A stretch of DNA of 64,000 nucleotides. Origin: Clostridium sp. OS1-26. GTDB taxonomy: Bacteria; Bacillota; Clostridia; Clostridiales; Clostridiaceae. The position numbers and the translations under genes are program-made. Where the stretch lies: NCBI RefSeq assembly GCF_030915445.1, contig NZ_CP133264.1, positions 1,240,001 through 1,304,000 of the forward strand, in the 5' to 3' direction. A model generated the notes under the pieces. That model did not search any database. It was not told the origin of the DNA and was given only the letters and a program-made list of their open reading frames with translations. Of the stretch, positions 47,244-57,100 are shown piece by piece (positions within the stretch are counted from its first letter, which is position 1; each line of letters starts with the position of its first letter).

Positions 47244-47516
47244 TTAGTTTTTTGTATCTATTACAGGAGTCTCGCCTTGTTTAATAAGACCTAGCCTTTC
47301 TCGTGCCAGCTTCTCTATATACATGTCTGATTTAGACATCTTAACTTCGTCCTGCAATTTTCGGTTCTTTTCCTTAGCTTTTTGTTCTTCTATTTTTTTA
47401 TCAGCTATCTGGCTTTTTATATTACGCATAGTTATTTGCTGATTAATAAAAATATAACAAACGTAAGTCAATATCAAAACAAAAATTACATTTTTTCCTT
47501 TGATTTTATTTCTCAT
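47244..47516 (-). CDS. divIC: DivIC/FtsB-like septum formation protein
   Basis: Small bitopic division protein: short basic N-terminus, one transmembrane helix (about 9-25), then a coiled coil (about 30-65) and the family's C-terminal KLARERLGLIKQGETPV motif. Length 90 aa. It acts in the FtsL/DivIB complex at the septum. Context yabQ-divIC-yabR supports the call. Confidence 0.9.
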   Translation of the reverse strand: MRNKIKGKNVIFVLILTYVCYIFINQQITMRNIKSQIADKKIEEQKAKEKNRKLQDEVKMSKSDMYIEKLARERLGLIKQGETPVIDTKN

Positions 47517-47599
47517 AATATAATCACCAAACTCCCAAATAGGGATTTATTTTTGAATGCTATAATTACATTTTAATTTGGTTTTCAATTTTCTTCAAG

Positions 47600-48010
47600 T
47601 TATTTTTTATAATTTCCTTTATTTTTTATTTTAATCAAATAAACTATAGACTGAAATGGATAAAGTATTGAGTTTCTAGCCACTCTGAAAACCCTTCCTA
47701 AAAACTTAAAAAGTTTATATTGAGAACTTATAAAGAATCTACTAATTAGTTTCATGTATAAGTATATTCCTATTCCGATCCAAAGATATACGTACATTCC
47801 TATATATGCATAGTTAGTATATAATAAAAACGTGAAAACTACTACTGAAGTAAATACCCAAAATAGTGTATCTTCTATAAAGGTTATAATTTTATTTGAA
47901 TTGTTGAAACCTCTTATTAATCTATATAGATCAAACAGTACTCCTGTTATTACACCTGAGACAAGACTAAATATTATTAAACCAAATTGCTGATTTATTG
48001 AAATTACCAT
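47600..48010 (-). CDS. yabQ: spore cortex biosynthesis protein YabQ
   Basis: Integral membrane protein with about four hydrophobic segments (9-30, 42-63, 66-85 and a weaker one), and the family motif VSGVITGVLFDLYRLIRGF near the N-terminus. 136 aa. In B. subtilis YabQ localises to the outer forespore membrane and is needed for cortex. It follows yabP by 10 nt. Confidence 0.9.
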   Translation of the reverse strand: MVISINQQFGLIIFSLVSGVITGVLFDLYRLIRGFNNSNKIITFIEDTLFWVFTSVVVFTFLLYTNYAYIGMYVYLWIGIGIYLYMKLISRFFISSQYKLFKFLGRVFRVARNSILYPFQSIVYLIKIKNKGNYKK

Positions 48011-48020
48011 AATAGAGCTC

Positions 48021-48311
48021 CTATTTAAATAATCTTGATATTAGGCTTTCTTTTTCCTTCTTGATTTGATTGTTGATGTAGATACAAGAGTTTATAGTTC
48101 CTATAATTATTACATCTCCATTTTGCACGTCTAGTTTATTCATCTTTAAACCTTGTCCTTTTATATTAAGAGTACCGAGATTTGTATTTAGTACTATTTG
48201 TTCTTCATTAAAACTCACTACTTCAACAACGCCATTTAATATTAGCTTTTTTCTATTTTCAACACTTAATAAACTTTTCTTTTCTTCTATTTTTATTTCT
48301 TTTTTCTCCAT
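48021..48311 (-). CDS. yabP: sporulation protein YabP
   Basis: YabP/YqfC-family protein with the typical ENRKKLILNGVVEVVSFNEEQIVLNTNLG and a GQGLKMNKLDVQNGDVIIIG beta-rich region. I choose the ATG at 48311 (96 aa) after GGAGGGG; the upstream ATG at 48350 has no such site. It lies directly before yabQ, as in other spore formers. Confidence 0.9.
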   Translation of the reverse strand: MEKKEIKIEEKKSLLSVENRKKLILNGVVEVVSFNEEQIVLNTNLGTLNIKGQGLKMNKLDVQNGDVIIIGTINSCIYINNQIKKEKESLISRLFK

Positions 48312-48419
48312 ATTATCCCCTCCACTTGTAACTAATATATGATTAACCACAAATGGATATTACTAACTAAGCAATATTGAATTAATTATATTTATATATA
48401 ATTAGCTGTTTATACGCAA

Positions 48420-48447
48420 ACTGCTGACAGATAAATCTGTCAGCAGT
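48420..48447 (-). terminator. terminator of rqcP
   Basis: Perfect 12-bp stem ACTGCTGACAGA with loop TAAA, 12 nt past the stop; the T-tail is weak. Confidence 0.75.
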
Positions 48448-48458
48448 GATAAAATGGA

Positions 48459-48719
48459 TTATTCCTCATCCTCTTCTCCTGATATAATTTCATACATACC
48501 TTGTGCATTTTCCTTTTTAACATGCTCTGTGATATTTATTATTTTAGCTTTTAAAGATTTGCTAGCATATTGAATTTCTATAATATCTCCCTCTTTAACC
48601 TCTGTACCAGGTTTAGCTACCTTCCCGTTTATGCTAACTCTTCCCCCTTCACATGCCTCCTTTGCTACAGTTCTTCTCTTTATTATTCTAGAAACCTTAA
48701 GATATTTGTCTAATCTCAT
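48459..48719 (-). CDS. rqcP: RqcP (YabO), S4-domain ribosome quality control factor
   Basis: 86-aa S4 RNA-binding protein (MRLDKYLKVSRIIKRR ... GGRVSINGKVAKPGTEVKEGD). In B. subtilis RqcP acts with RqcH in adding alanine tails on obstructed 50S subunits. It is the third gene after yabN in the conserved order, with hupB inserted here. The acidic C-terminus GEEDEE is family-typical. Confidence 0.9.
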   Translation of the reverse strand: MRLDKYLKVSRIIKRRTVAKEACEGGRVSINGKVAKPGTEVKEGDIIEIQYASKSLKAKIINITEHVKKENAQGMYEIISGEEDEE

Positions 48720-48743
48720 AGTATATACTCCTTATTAAAACAA

Positions 48744-48769
48744 AAAACCTAGATTTACACCCAGGTTTT
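48744..48769 (-). terminator. weak terminator between HU and rqcP
   Basis: AAAACCT/AGGTTTT stem (7 bp plus one inner pair) ten bases after the HU stop; probably partial termination. Confidence 0.5.
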
Positions 48770-48778
48770 CTGAAATGA

Positions 48779-49054
48779 TTATTTGTTTACTTTATCTTTA
48801 AATTCTTTACCAGCTTTAAATACTGGAACTGTTGATTCTGGTATAGTTATTTCTTCTTTAGTTCTTGGATTTCTGCCAACTCTTGCGGCTCTTTTTCTTG
48901 TTTCAAATGTTCCAAATCCAACTAATTGAACTTTATCTCCCTTTTCTAGTGTTTCTTCAACACTTTCTATAAAACCCTTTAACATTGCCTCTGCATCTTT
49001 TTTAGTTAATTTTGATTTTTCAGCTATGCTTGTAATTAATTCTGACTTATTCAC
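48779..49054 (-). CDS. hup: DNA-binding protein HU
   Basis: 91-aa histone-like protein. The dimerisation helices (MNKSELITSIAEKSKLTKKDA) and the beta-arm signature GFGTFETRKRAARVGRNPRTKE with the intercalating proline region PESTVPVFKAGK are present. It sits between yabN and rqcP, a clostridial variant of the B. subtilis order. Confidence 0.95.
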   Translation of the reverse strand: MNKSELITSIAEKSKLTKKDAEAMLKGFIESVEETLEKGDKVQLVGFGTFETRKRAARVGRNPRTKEEITIPESTVPVFKAGKEFKDKVNK

Positions 49055-49166
49055 CTTTTTTACCTCCTTAAATATCGAGTATGCTTATTCATAGCATACT
49101 AGCATATTCTTCACTAATTTTAAAAATCCTTCTTTTTTTACATCATTTTTACGTATAAAAGAGAAA

Positions 49167-50611
49167 TTATTTATTTTTAGCCTCTTCCCAAAGCATATCC
49201 ATTTGCTCTAATGTCATATTGGCCATATCAACACTTTTAGATTTAGCTATTTCTTCTATATACGCAAAACGTTTTATAAACTTCTCTATAGTATAATTTA
49301 ATGCAAACTCGGGGTCAATGTCAAGGAATCTTGCAACATTTACGGAAGCAAATATCAAATCTCCTATTTCTTCTACTATTTTTGCCATTTCCTTGCTTTT
49401 ATATACACCTTTTACTTCATAATATTCTTCTAAAACCTTATCTAATGCATCTTCAATTTTATTCCAATCAAAACCAACCTTCGCAGCCTTTTTTGAACTT
49501 TCTCAGCCCTCATGAGAGCAGGAAAATTCTTAGGCACATGTCTAAGTTCATCGGTATAACTTGTAAGCCCTTGTTCCTTTTTCTTTATTTTATCCCAATT
49601 TGTTAAAACTTCTTCAGATGTATCTGCATTTATGTTACTAAATACATGCGGATGTCTATTTACCATTTTTATACAAATTTTCTCAATCACGTCATTAATA
49701 TTAAAAAACCCTTCTTCTTTACCTATCTGAGCATGAAAAACTATTTGAAGCAATACATCCCCTAACTCTTCGGCTAATTTGTCATCGTCTTTCTCATCTA
49801 TAGCCTCTAGAACTTCATAGCTCTCTTCTACAAGGTATCTTTTTAAACTCTCATGTGTCTGTTCTTTATCCCAAGGGCATCCATCGTTGGATCTCAATTT
49901 TTCCATTATGTCTAATAAATCGTAGAAGTCCTTGGTACTATCTATATCTCTCGGAATATATATTGATGTTAGATAATCAATATCATCTTGTCTATCTAGC
50001 TCGTATAATGGTATTTTTCTTATGCTCTCCAAGTTTTTAACACCGGCTGCTCTTACAAAATATATTTCAAAATCATCTTTGTAATATTCCATTAGAGAAA
50101 GCTTTACTTCAGATGCAATAAATTTATCGTATACTTGAGTTATAATGGTGCCAACTCTCTTATCTAATACTTGATTATTTATATCAAAAGCATCTATTAT
50201 TTTAATTCCTTCTACAGGATCTATCTTTAGACTCTCCATGAGAGCATCTACAAAACTGACTGCAGGAACAATCTCCGTTTCTATAGACTTTTTTTCACAA
50301 AGCTCAAGTAATATATTCACTGATTTTTCTGCAACTAAAGGGTGTCCTGGTACAGCATAAACTATATCATCAAACTTGTTTTGTTGCTCTATTAAATCCT
50401 CTGCTATAGAACTATATACTTGATCAAAACTTTCTCCTTCTTCGTACTTATTATCGTAAGTTTCGAATACTATATTATTATTTTTCAAATAATCTACAGT
50501 AGGGTGCTTTTCTGTTCTTAAATAGATTTTAGATGCACTTTTCAATACCTCCAGAGCCCCAATGGTAAGCGCTTCCTTCGAACCAGGCCCTAATCCAATT
50601 ATTTTTATCAT
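49167..50611 (-). pseudogene. mazG: tetrapyrrole methylase/MazG fusion (YabN), single-base frameshift
   Basis: The N-terminal half is a tetrapyrrole-methylase-like domain (IKIIGLGPGSKEALTIGA), followed by MazG nucleotide pyrophosphohydrolase domains (LRSNDGCPWDKEQTHESLKRYLVEESYEVLEAI ... EELGDVLLQIVFHAQI). The frame stops after 389 aa, just past ALMRAEKVQK. The second MazG half resumes in another frame as MAKIVEEIGDLIFASVNVAR. The run of six A (49489-49494) needs one more A: the sequence then reads QKKAAKVGFDW and gives 481 aa, the normal length. The first MazG domain is intact. It overlaps the flippase gene by 4 nt. Confidence 0.9.
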
Positions 50612-52161
50612 GCATGTTCTCTCCTTTGCTTTTTAAAAAGCTTTTTCTTCACATAGCTATATCTAAATACTCTGAGCAAAATTACTAATATTCCATATAT
50701 AATCATACCAGAAGTTATAGATATGAAGCAGGATATTTTGCTACTTATGGTATAATTATAGACATTCATGTAGATAATTACAACCGCTATTATCATTAAA
50801 AGTGATGCAAATGCCGGCTTAATGAATATATCTGAAATATTCAATCTGATCTTTAGTCTTTTAGCTAAAAACAATATGTTTAGTAATGAGGCTACTATAT
50901 AACCGCCTATACTGCCTACTACGGCTCCATATATATTTATATTAGGTATAGGCACCATTAATAAAGTAATAACAACCTTTACGATACATCCTAAACCCAA
51001 AATGAGTACAGGCATAATATAATATCCTACTCCTTGTAATATTGCAGTAGAAGTTTGTGCAATTATTATAAAAGGAATAGATATAGCTGAATACTGAAGT
51101 ATTTCAAACCCAGCCGATTGTCCGGGAAATATTAAATCCAAAATAGGCCATGCAAGACAAAATAGCCCAGCACAAGAAGGAAGTGCAATTACCATAGAAA
51201 GCTTCATAGCTAGTTCTATTTTATTGTTGACTTCAAGCTTTCTCTTTAATATGTGTGCCTCTGCAATTATAGGAACTAAGGAAGCACATAGCGCTGCTGA
51301 TAAAGTAAGCGGAACATTTATCATGATAAATGCTTTTCCAGTAAGTTGTCCATATAATATAGTTGACTGCTTATAAGTAAAACCTGCTTCTAAAAGCATC
51401 TGTGGAACCAGTGCTGAATCTATAAGGCTCATTATACTACTTACTGCTGCTCCTAGCGAAACAGGTATAGCAATATACAGCAATTTCCCCAATATATCAG
51501 TATTATCTCTAACTTTTTTTACCTTAAACTCTTTTCTTATCTTAAAGTATTTTGCTATAAGATATATACCACCAAATACTCCTCCTGCCGCTGCTCCTAA
51601 TGCAGCACCACCAGCTGAGTACTCAATACCTCTAGGTAATAATATATAGGCAAGTCCAACACCTATAACTACCCTTCCTATTTGTTCTATAATTTGAGAG
51701 ACTGCTGGATAGTTCATATTTTGTAGTCCTTGGAAAAATCCTCTAAATACACTCATTATTGATATAAAGATAGGTGCAAAAGCAATAGATATTAGTGAAT
51801 AATAAGATTTGTTATCCCACTTTAAAAAGTGTATTATAGGCTTTGAAAAAATAAGTAATATAGCTGTGAACCCTGCTCCTAATATGATCATCAGAAGCAT
51901 AGCTTTTCTTAATACTAAAATTACACCCTCCTCGTCGTGAATAGCATTACTCTCCGATACCATTTTAGAAATCGCTACTGGTATGCCTGATGCCGCTGCA
52001 ATAAAAAACATATATAGAGGAAATGACATTTGGTAATATCCTACCCCTTCGTCACCAATAAGCATCTGCAATGGCCATCTAAAAAATAATCCTAAAAATT
52101 TTGCCAGTATTCCTGCAACTCCTAATATTAAAGTTCCTTTAATAAGTGATTGTTTTTTCAT
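50608..52161 (-). CDS. MATE/MOP-superfamily flippase, SpoVB/YabM-like
   Basis: 517-aa polytopic protein with about 14 hydrophobic segments and the family start GTLILGVAGILAKFLGLFFR, then GVGYYQMSFPLYMFFIAAASGIPVAISKMVSE. Related proteins (SpoVB, MurJ, YabM) move lipid-linked oligosaccharides across the membrane. Position between spoVT and yabN matches B. subtilis yabM. A spore-cortex or peptidoglycan role is inferred. Confidence 0.88.
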   Translation of the reverse strand: MKKQSLIKGTLILGVAGILAKFLGLFFRWPLQMLIGDEGVGYYQMSFPLYMFFIAAASGIPVAISKMVSESNAIHDEEGVILVLRKAMLLMIILGAGFTAILLIFSKPIIHFLKWDNKSYYSLISIAFAPIFISIMSVFRGFFQGLQNMNYPAVSQIIEQIGRVVIGVGLAYILLPRGIEYSAGGAALGAAAGGVFGGIYLIAKYFKIRKEFKVKKVRDNTDILGKLLYIAIPVSLGAAVSSIMSLIDSALVPQMLLEAGFTYKQSTILYGQLTGKAFIMINVPLTLSAALCASLVPIIAEAHILKRKLEVNNKIELAMKLSMVIALPSCAGLFCLAWPILDLIFPGQSAGFEILQYSAISIPFIIIAQTSTAILQGVGYYIMPVLILGLGCIVKVVITLLMVPIPNINIYGAVVGSIGGYIVASLLNILFLAKRLKIRLNISDIFIKPAFASLLMIIAVVIIYMNVYNYTISSKISCFISITSGMIIYGILVILLRVFRYSYVKKKLFKKQRREHA

Positions 52162-52340
52162 AAAAATACCCCCGAATCATCGTATGACAAAAGCCTTGTC
52201 TCAATGTTTTTCACTTTAAAACTTATATAACCAAAAATAATTTATTTCTATGTTTATAATTATTTTAAATTAGGGGGTATTATTACTTTATAGATGAATA
52301 TTTTTTATGTTAGTGTCAATAATCATCTATAAAGCAGTAA

Positions 52341-52369
52341 ATAAGATGGCAGCATAGCTGCCATTTTAT
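52341..52369 (-). terminator. terminator of spoVT
   Basis: A 13-bp stem (52341-52353 with 52357-52369; ATGGCAGC core) overlapping the restored spoVT stop codon. Its position supports the frame-restored end of spoVT. Confidence 0.8.
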
Positions 52370-52919
52370 TGTTCCATTTGCTTTCCTAAGAAGGACGATG
52401 CAGTTTCAGCTAATTTAACTTCAACCTCACTAAATTTTATTCCTTCTTCCTTAGCTACTATAATTACAGCTCCAATTGCATCTCCTTCTGCAATTATAGG
52501 TGAAATTACTTGTGCAGAATATTTTCCCTCTATCTCTTCATCATCATATAAAGCTATAGTTTTTTCTTTTCCTTCTCCAAAAGAAACAGATTTTCTTTCC
52601 TCTATCGTTCTTTCAAGATCATTGCTTACTTTCTTTTCTAAGTACTCTTTTTTGGCGATCCACTTATTGATATTATGCTATCCTTATCACATATCATAAC
52701 TATATTTCCTATTGTTTGTTGCAAGGATTCTGCATAGCCTTTTGAAAAATCACTTAATTCACCTATTGGAGAATATTTTTTAAGTATAACGCCTCCTTCT
52801 CTGTCTGTAAAAATTTCCAAAGGGTCTCCTTCTCTTATTCTAAGAGTTCTTCGTATTTCCTTTGGTATAACCACTCTACCTAGATCGTCTATACGTCTAA
52901 CAATACCTGTTGCCTTCAT
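52366..52919 (-). pseudogene. spoVT: stage V sporulation regulator SpoVT, single-base frameshift
   Basis: AbrB-type transcription factor that modulates sigma-G genes in the forespore. The swapped-hairpin DNA-binding domain (MKATGIVRRIDDLGRVVIPKEIRRTLRIREGDPLEIF) is intact, but the frame stops after 93 aa at SGSPKKST. The run of six A (52648-52653) needs one more: SPKKEYLEKKVSNDLE and a complete GAF-like domain (QVISPIIAEGDAIGAVIIVAK) then follow to a TAA at 52366-52368, 184 aa in all. As read, the regulatory GAF domain is lost. AGGAGG precedes the ATG. Confidence 0.9.
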
Positions 52920-53041
52920 TATTTAGTACCTCCTATATAATATAAATATAAGTTGTATTAATATTATCTTTCTAAATATGAAATTTTATACACAATTGTT
53001 ACTTAAATTGGTAAGCACTTATAAAATTATTTATATAAACA

Positions 53042-53084
53042 AAAATAAACCACAGCATGATAATAATATGCTGTGGTTTATTTT
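53042..53084 (-). terminator. terminator of the prsA-like gene
   Basis: Perfect 17-bp stem (53042-53058 with 53068-53084; AACCACAGCAT core), 14 nt past the stop. Confidence 0.92.
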
Positions 53085-53097
53085 ATATTTTATGCGC

Positions 53098-54117
53098 TTA
53101 TTCAAGATTTTTTTCATTCTTAGTTATTTTAGCTGACTTTTTCCACTCATCAACTTTTTGTGAAAGTACTTTATTTTTTTCTTGATCTTCTAATTGTTGT
53201 TTTATTTGAGCTTTTACTGTTTCAAGTTTCTTAACAGGATATTCTTCCTTCTTTATAGTTTTTATTATATGGTATCCAAACTGAGTTTTTACAGGCGCTG
53301 ATATAGCTCCTTCTTTTTGTCCTATGGCAGCAGCCATAAATGCAGGATCAAATCCTGAATCAACATAATTTACCTCGTATTCTCCACCCTTGTCTTTTGA
53401 ACCAGGGTCTTGTGAAACTTCTTTTGCAATCTTTGCAAAGTCTTCACCTTTATCCAATCTTTCTTTTACCTTTTTAGCTTCATCTTCTGTTTTAACTAAT
53501 ATATGTGCTAACTTTATCTTATTTGGCTTTTCTGTAAATTGCGCTTGATTTGCATTATAGTAATCTTGAATCTTCTTATCGTCAATTTTTACATCTTTTG
53601 TTATGTTATCTGTAACGTTTTTCATAATTGCTTGACTTCTTAATTGTTTAAAGATTAAGTCTTTTAAGGAATCCTCAGTAAGGCCACTTTGCTTTAAAGC
53701 CTCTTGAAACTTACTATTATCATTTCCAAAAGACTTTTTAGTGTCATCAAATTGTTTACTGGCTTCAGTCTTTAATTTTGAGTCATCTGGAAGTAATTTT
53801 AACTCTTTTGCTTTTTGCTCAATAACTTTTTGAGTTATCATGTTGTCTAATATCTTTGCTCTTTGATCTTTAAGAAGCCCCTTAGCCTCTTCATTTTTTT
53901 CATAATTTTCACCGTATTGTTGCTTAGCCTGAGCTATAGTCTGGCGCATATTCATATCACTATCTAGGTCTGCTCTAGTAATTTTTTCACCGTTAACTAC
54001 TGCTACAGGGCTTTTAGCTATCGCTTCTGGTGTTTTCGCTATCATATTACAACCAACAGCTGAAAATCCAAGCATTGTTATTAAAGCTGTACACATTAGT
54101 TTTTTTATATTTTTCAC
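53098..54117 (-). CDS. prsA: PrsA-like foldase, lipoprotein peptidyl-prolyl isomerase
   Basis: Extracytoplasmic chaperone. A lipoprotein signal peptide (positively charged start, hydrophobic core 9-20) ends in the lipobox AVGC with cysteine at about 23. A SurA-N-like helical domain (ITRADLDSDMNMRQTIAQAK onward) is followed by a parvulin domain (IKLAHILVKTEDEAKKV ... GGEYEVNYVDSGFDPAFMAA ... TQFGYHIIKT, about 200-295). Length 339 aa. It lies between mfd and spoVT. Confidence 0.92.
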   Translation of the reverse strand: MKNIKKLMCTALITMLGFSAVGCNMIAKTPEAIAKSPVAVVNGEKITRADLDSDMNMRQTIAQAKQQYGENYEKNEEAKGLLKDQRAKILDNMITQKVIEQKAKELKLLPDDSKLKTEASKQFDDTKKSFGNDNSKFQEALKQSGLTEDSLKDLIFKQLRSQAIMKNVTDNITKDVKIDDKKIQDYYNANQAQFTEKPNKIKLAHILVKTEDEAKKVKERLDKGEDFAKIAKEVSQDPGSKDKGGEYEVNYVDSGFDPAFMAAAIGQKEGAISAPVKTQFGYHIIKTIKKEEYPVKKLETVKAQIKQQLEDQEKNKVLSQKVDEWKKSAKITKNEKNLE

Positions 54118-54194
54118 AGTTTATTCCTCCACTTCTCTTAATGTTTTAGCGCAATACAAACTAATTTTAACACAAAAGTATTTTTACTACAAAG

Positions 54195-57100
54195 TTATTT
54201 TTGTTCATATATTTTTATCATGTACTGTGCTAACTCTTTAATTTCCGAAATTAAATCTTCTCTTTTTACATCTGTAAGCCTATAGGCAAACCCTGGTTTG
54301 TCTCCCATCTTTAGCCCTATCTTTCTAGTGTAATCTCTTAACAGTCCCTTAATGACATTCTCGTTAATTCTAGATTGACTCTCAAATACAAAAAGAACTT
54401 CATTCTTTCTTTCCTTTATTTCTTCTATACCAAGTTTTTTACCAATACTTCTTATATATGAAATATTCATAAGATTACATACTGATGAAGGTATTGTAGA
54501 AAATCTATCTTCTAATTCATCCTGAATTTCCATCATATCCTCATAAGAGTCTATTGCTGCTATTTTCTTGTATACTTCAATTTTCTGTACCTCATCCTTT
54601 ATATAAGAACCTGGTATATATGCATCTACCTTTAGCTCTACTGTTGTTTCCACTGGTTCGTTATCTATTTCTCCTTTTATAAGCTTTATCGTATCTTCTA
54701 ACATTCTACAATATAAATCGTATCCAATAGAAGCCATGTGTCCATGTTGGGAAGCCCCCATCATATTTCCAGCTCCTCTTATCTCTAAATCCTTTAATGC
54801 TATTTTAAATCCTGATCCTAACTCAGTAAAATCCTTTATAGCCTTTAATCTTTTTTCTGCCACTTCTGTTAAAACCTTGTCTTTTCTGTAGGTTAAATAG
54901 CAATAAGCCATTCTGTTAGTTCTTCCAACTCGTCCTCTTAGCTGATATAACTGCGATAATCCCATCTTATCAGCATCATATATTATCATAGTGTTTACAT
55001 TTTGAATATCCATACCAGTTTCTATTATAGTTGTGGCAACTAAAATATCATATTCATTCTTCATAAAATCTACAATAATTTTTTCTAATTCTCTTTCCTG
55101 CATTTGCCCATGAGCTAAAGCTACTCTTGCTTCAGGAATTAATTTTGATATATAGGACACCATTTCCTTGATATTTTCAACTCTATTATATACGAAGTAT
55201 ACCTGTCCTCCTCTATTTAATTCCCTTAATATAGCATCTCTCATCAACTGATCATTATATTCTACCACATAAGTTTGTACAGGGTATCTTTCTTCTGGAG
55301 GAGTCTCTATAACACTTATATCTCTAACCCCTACAAGGGACATATGTAGCGTTCTTGGTATAGGAGTTGCACTTAAAGTTAATACATCAACATTTTTCTT
55401 TAATTTCTTAATTTTCTCCTTATGGCTTACTCCAAATCTTTGCTCTTCATCAACTATTAATAATCCTAGATCTTTAAACTGTATATCCTTTTGAAGAATT
55501 CTATGGGTTCCTATTAGTATATCTACCTCTCCATCTTTTACAGCCTTTATAGTTCTCTTCTGTTGTGTTGGAGTCCTAAACCTGCTTATCATATCGATTC
55601 TCACAGGGAAGTCTGAAAACCTCTTTACAAAGTTATTATAGTGCTGTTGTGCAAGTATTGTAGTTGGTACTAAGAATGCTACTTGCTTTCCATCCATAAC
55701 CGCTTTAAATGCAGCCCTAATAGCAACCTCTGTCTTGCCATAGCCTACATCGCCACATAGCAATCTATCCATAGGTTTATCAGACTCCATGTCTACTTTT
55801 ATATCGCTTATAGCTGATACTTGATCTGGCGTTTCATCATAAGGAAACTCTTCTTCAAACTGTTTCTGCCACACAGTATCTTTTGAATATCTATATCCCT
55901 TAAGGGTAGTTCTTGCAGCATAAAGCTTAACCAAATCTTCTGCTATTTCTTCTATTGACTTTTTGACTTTTCTCTTAGCCTTTGCCCATTCCGAACTTCC
56001 TAACTTATTTATTTTTGGTGATTTTCCTTCCGTGCCTATATACTTTTGAACCATATCAAGCTGTTCTACAGGCACATATAATTTATCATCTGAATCATAT
56101 ATCAGCTCTAGATAGTCTTTTTTATGTCCCTCAAGTTCTAACTGCTTTATTCCTTTATACACACCTATACCATGATTTGCATGAACTACATAGTCTCCTG
56201 GTTTCAATTCTGTAAAACTCTTTATTTTACTTACACCTTTTTTAGATGCCCTATTTACTGTCTTTCTCTTAGCTTCTCCAAAAACTTCTTTATCTGATAT
56301 TACACACACTCTAAGATCTGGATACTCAAAACCATTTAACTGACTTCCAAAGGTTATTACTACTTCTCCTGGCTGAATTTCATGTATTACATCTCTATAA
56401 GAGCTTTCTATTTCCCTGTCTCTTAATGTAGCTACCAGCCTCTCTCCTCTTGGTCTAGTACCAGAAAGAATAACTATTTTAAATCCTTTAGATTTTTTGT
56501 CCTTTATATCGTCAATAAGCAAATCTATTTGTCCATGATAGTTATGTGAAGTGATTTGAGAAAAATTCACTATAGACCTTGGCGAAAGCATCTTAACAGA
56601 TTTAGCAATAGCATCTATAGTTAGTATTTGCTTTTCCTCCAGCATTTCAACTACATGTTCCTTATTAAATAAAAGATCAATTTGTTTAGGTAAGATATTA
56701 CCTCTTTGAAGAAAACTTTTATAACTTTCTTCAAATTCAAAATATACGCTATCTAGCTTTCCTTTACATCTTTGAACGTCATCCATAATTATGAAATAAC
56801 CTTCTGTGTAATCAAAAAATGTTGATAAGTTATCATAAAAGTAAGGAAGAAAACTGTCTATTGTCTCAAAACTCCAATTTTCTCTGAGCAGCTCAAGGTT
56901 TTTTCCAATAACCTCTTGTATTTTCTCCATAGTTTCCTTATTTTTTTGATCCTTCAATCTATTTAATACAATTTCTAAATCTTTTTCTATACCTTCATAC
57001 CCTTTTTTTATGTTTTCTCTATTTAAGATCATCTCTTTAGCGGGAAATATTTCAATACTTTCTACTTTTTCTATGCTTCTTTGAGATTCTAAATTAAAAT

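Noticed and set aside
52285..52335. 12-bp inverted repeat (CTTTATAGATGA) with a TTGACA inside, upstream of the flippase gene
   Set aside because: No -10 box at proper spacing and the loop is long; I could not assign a function.
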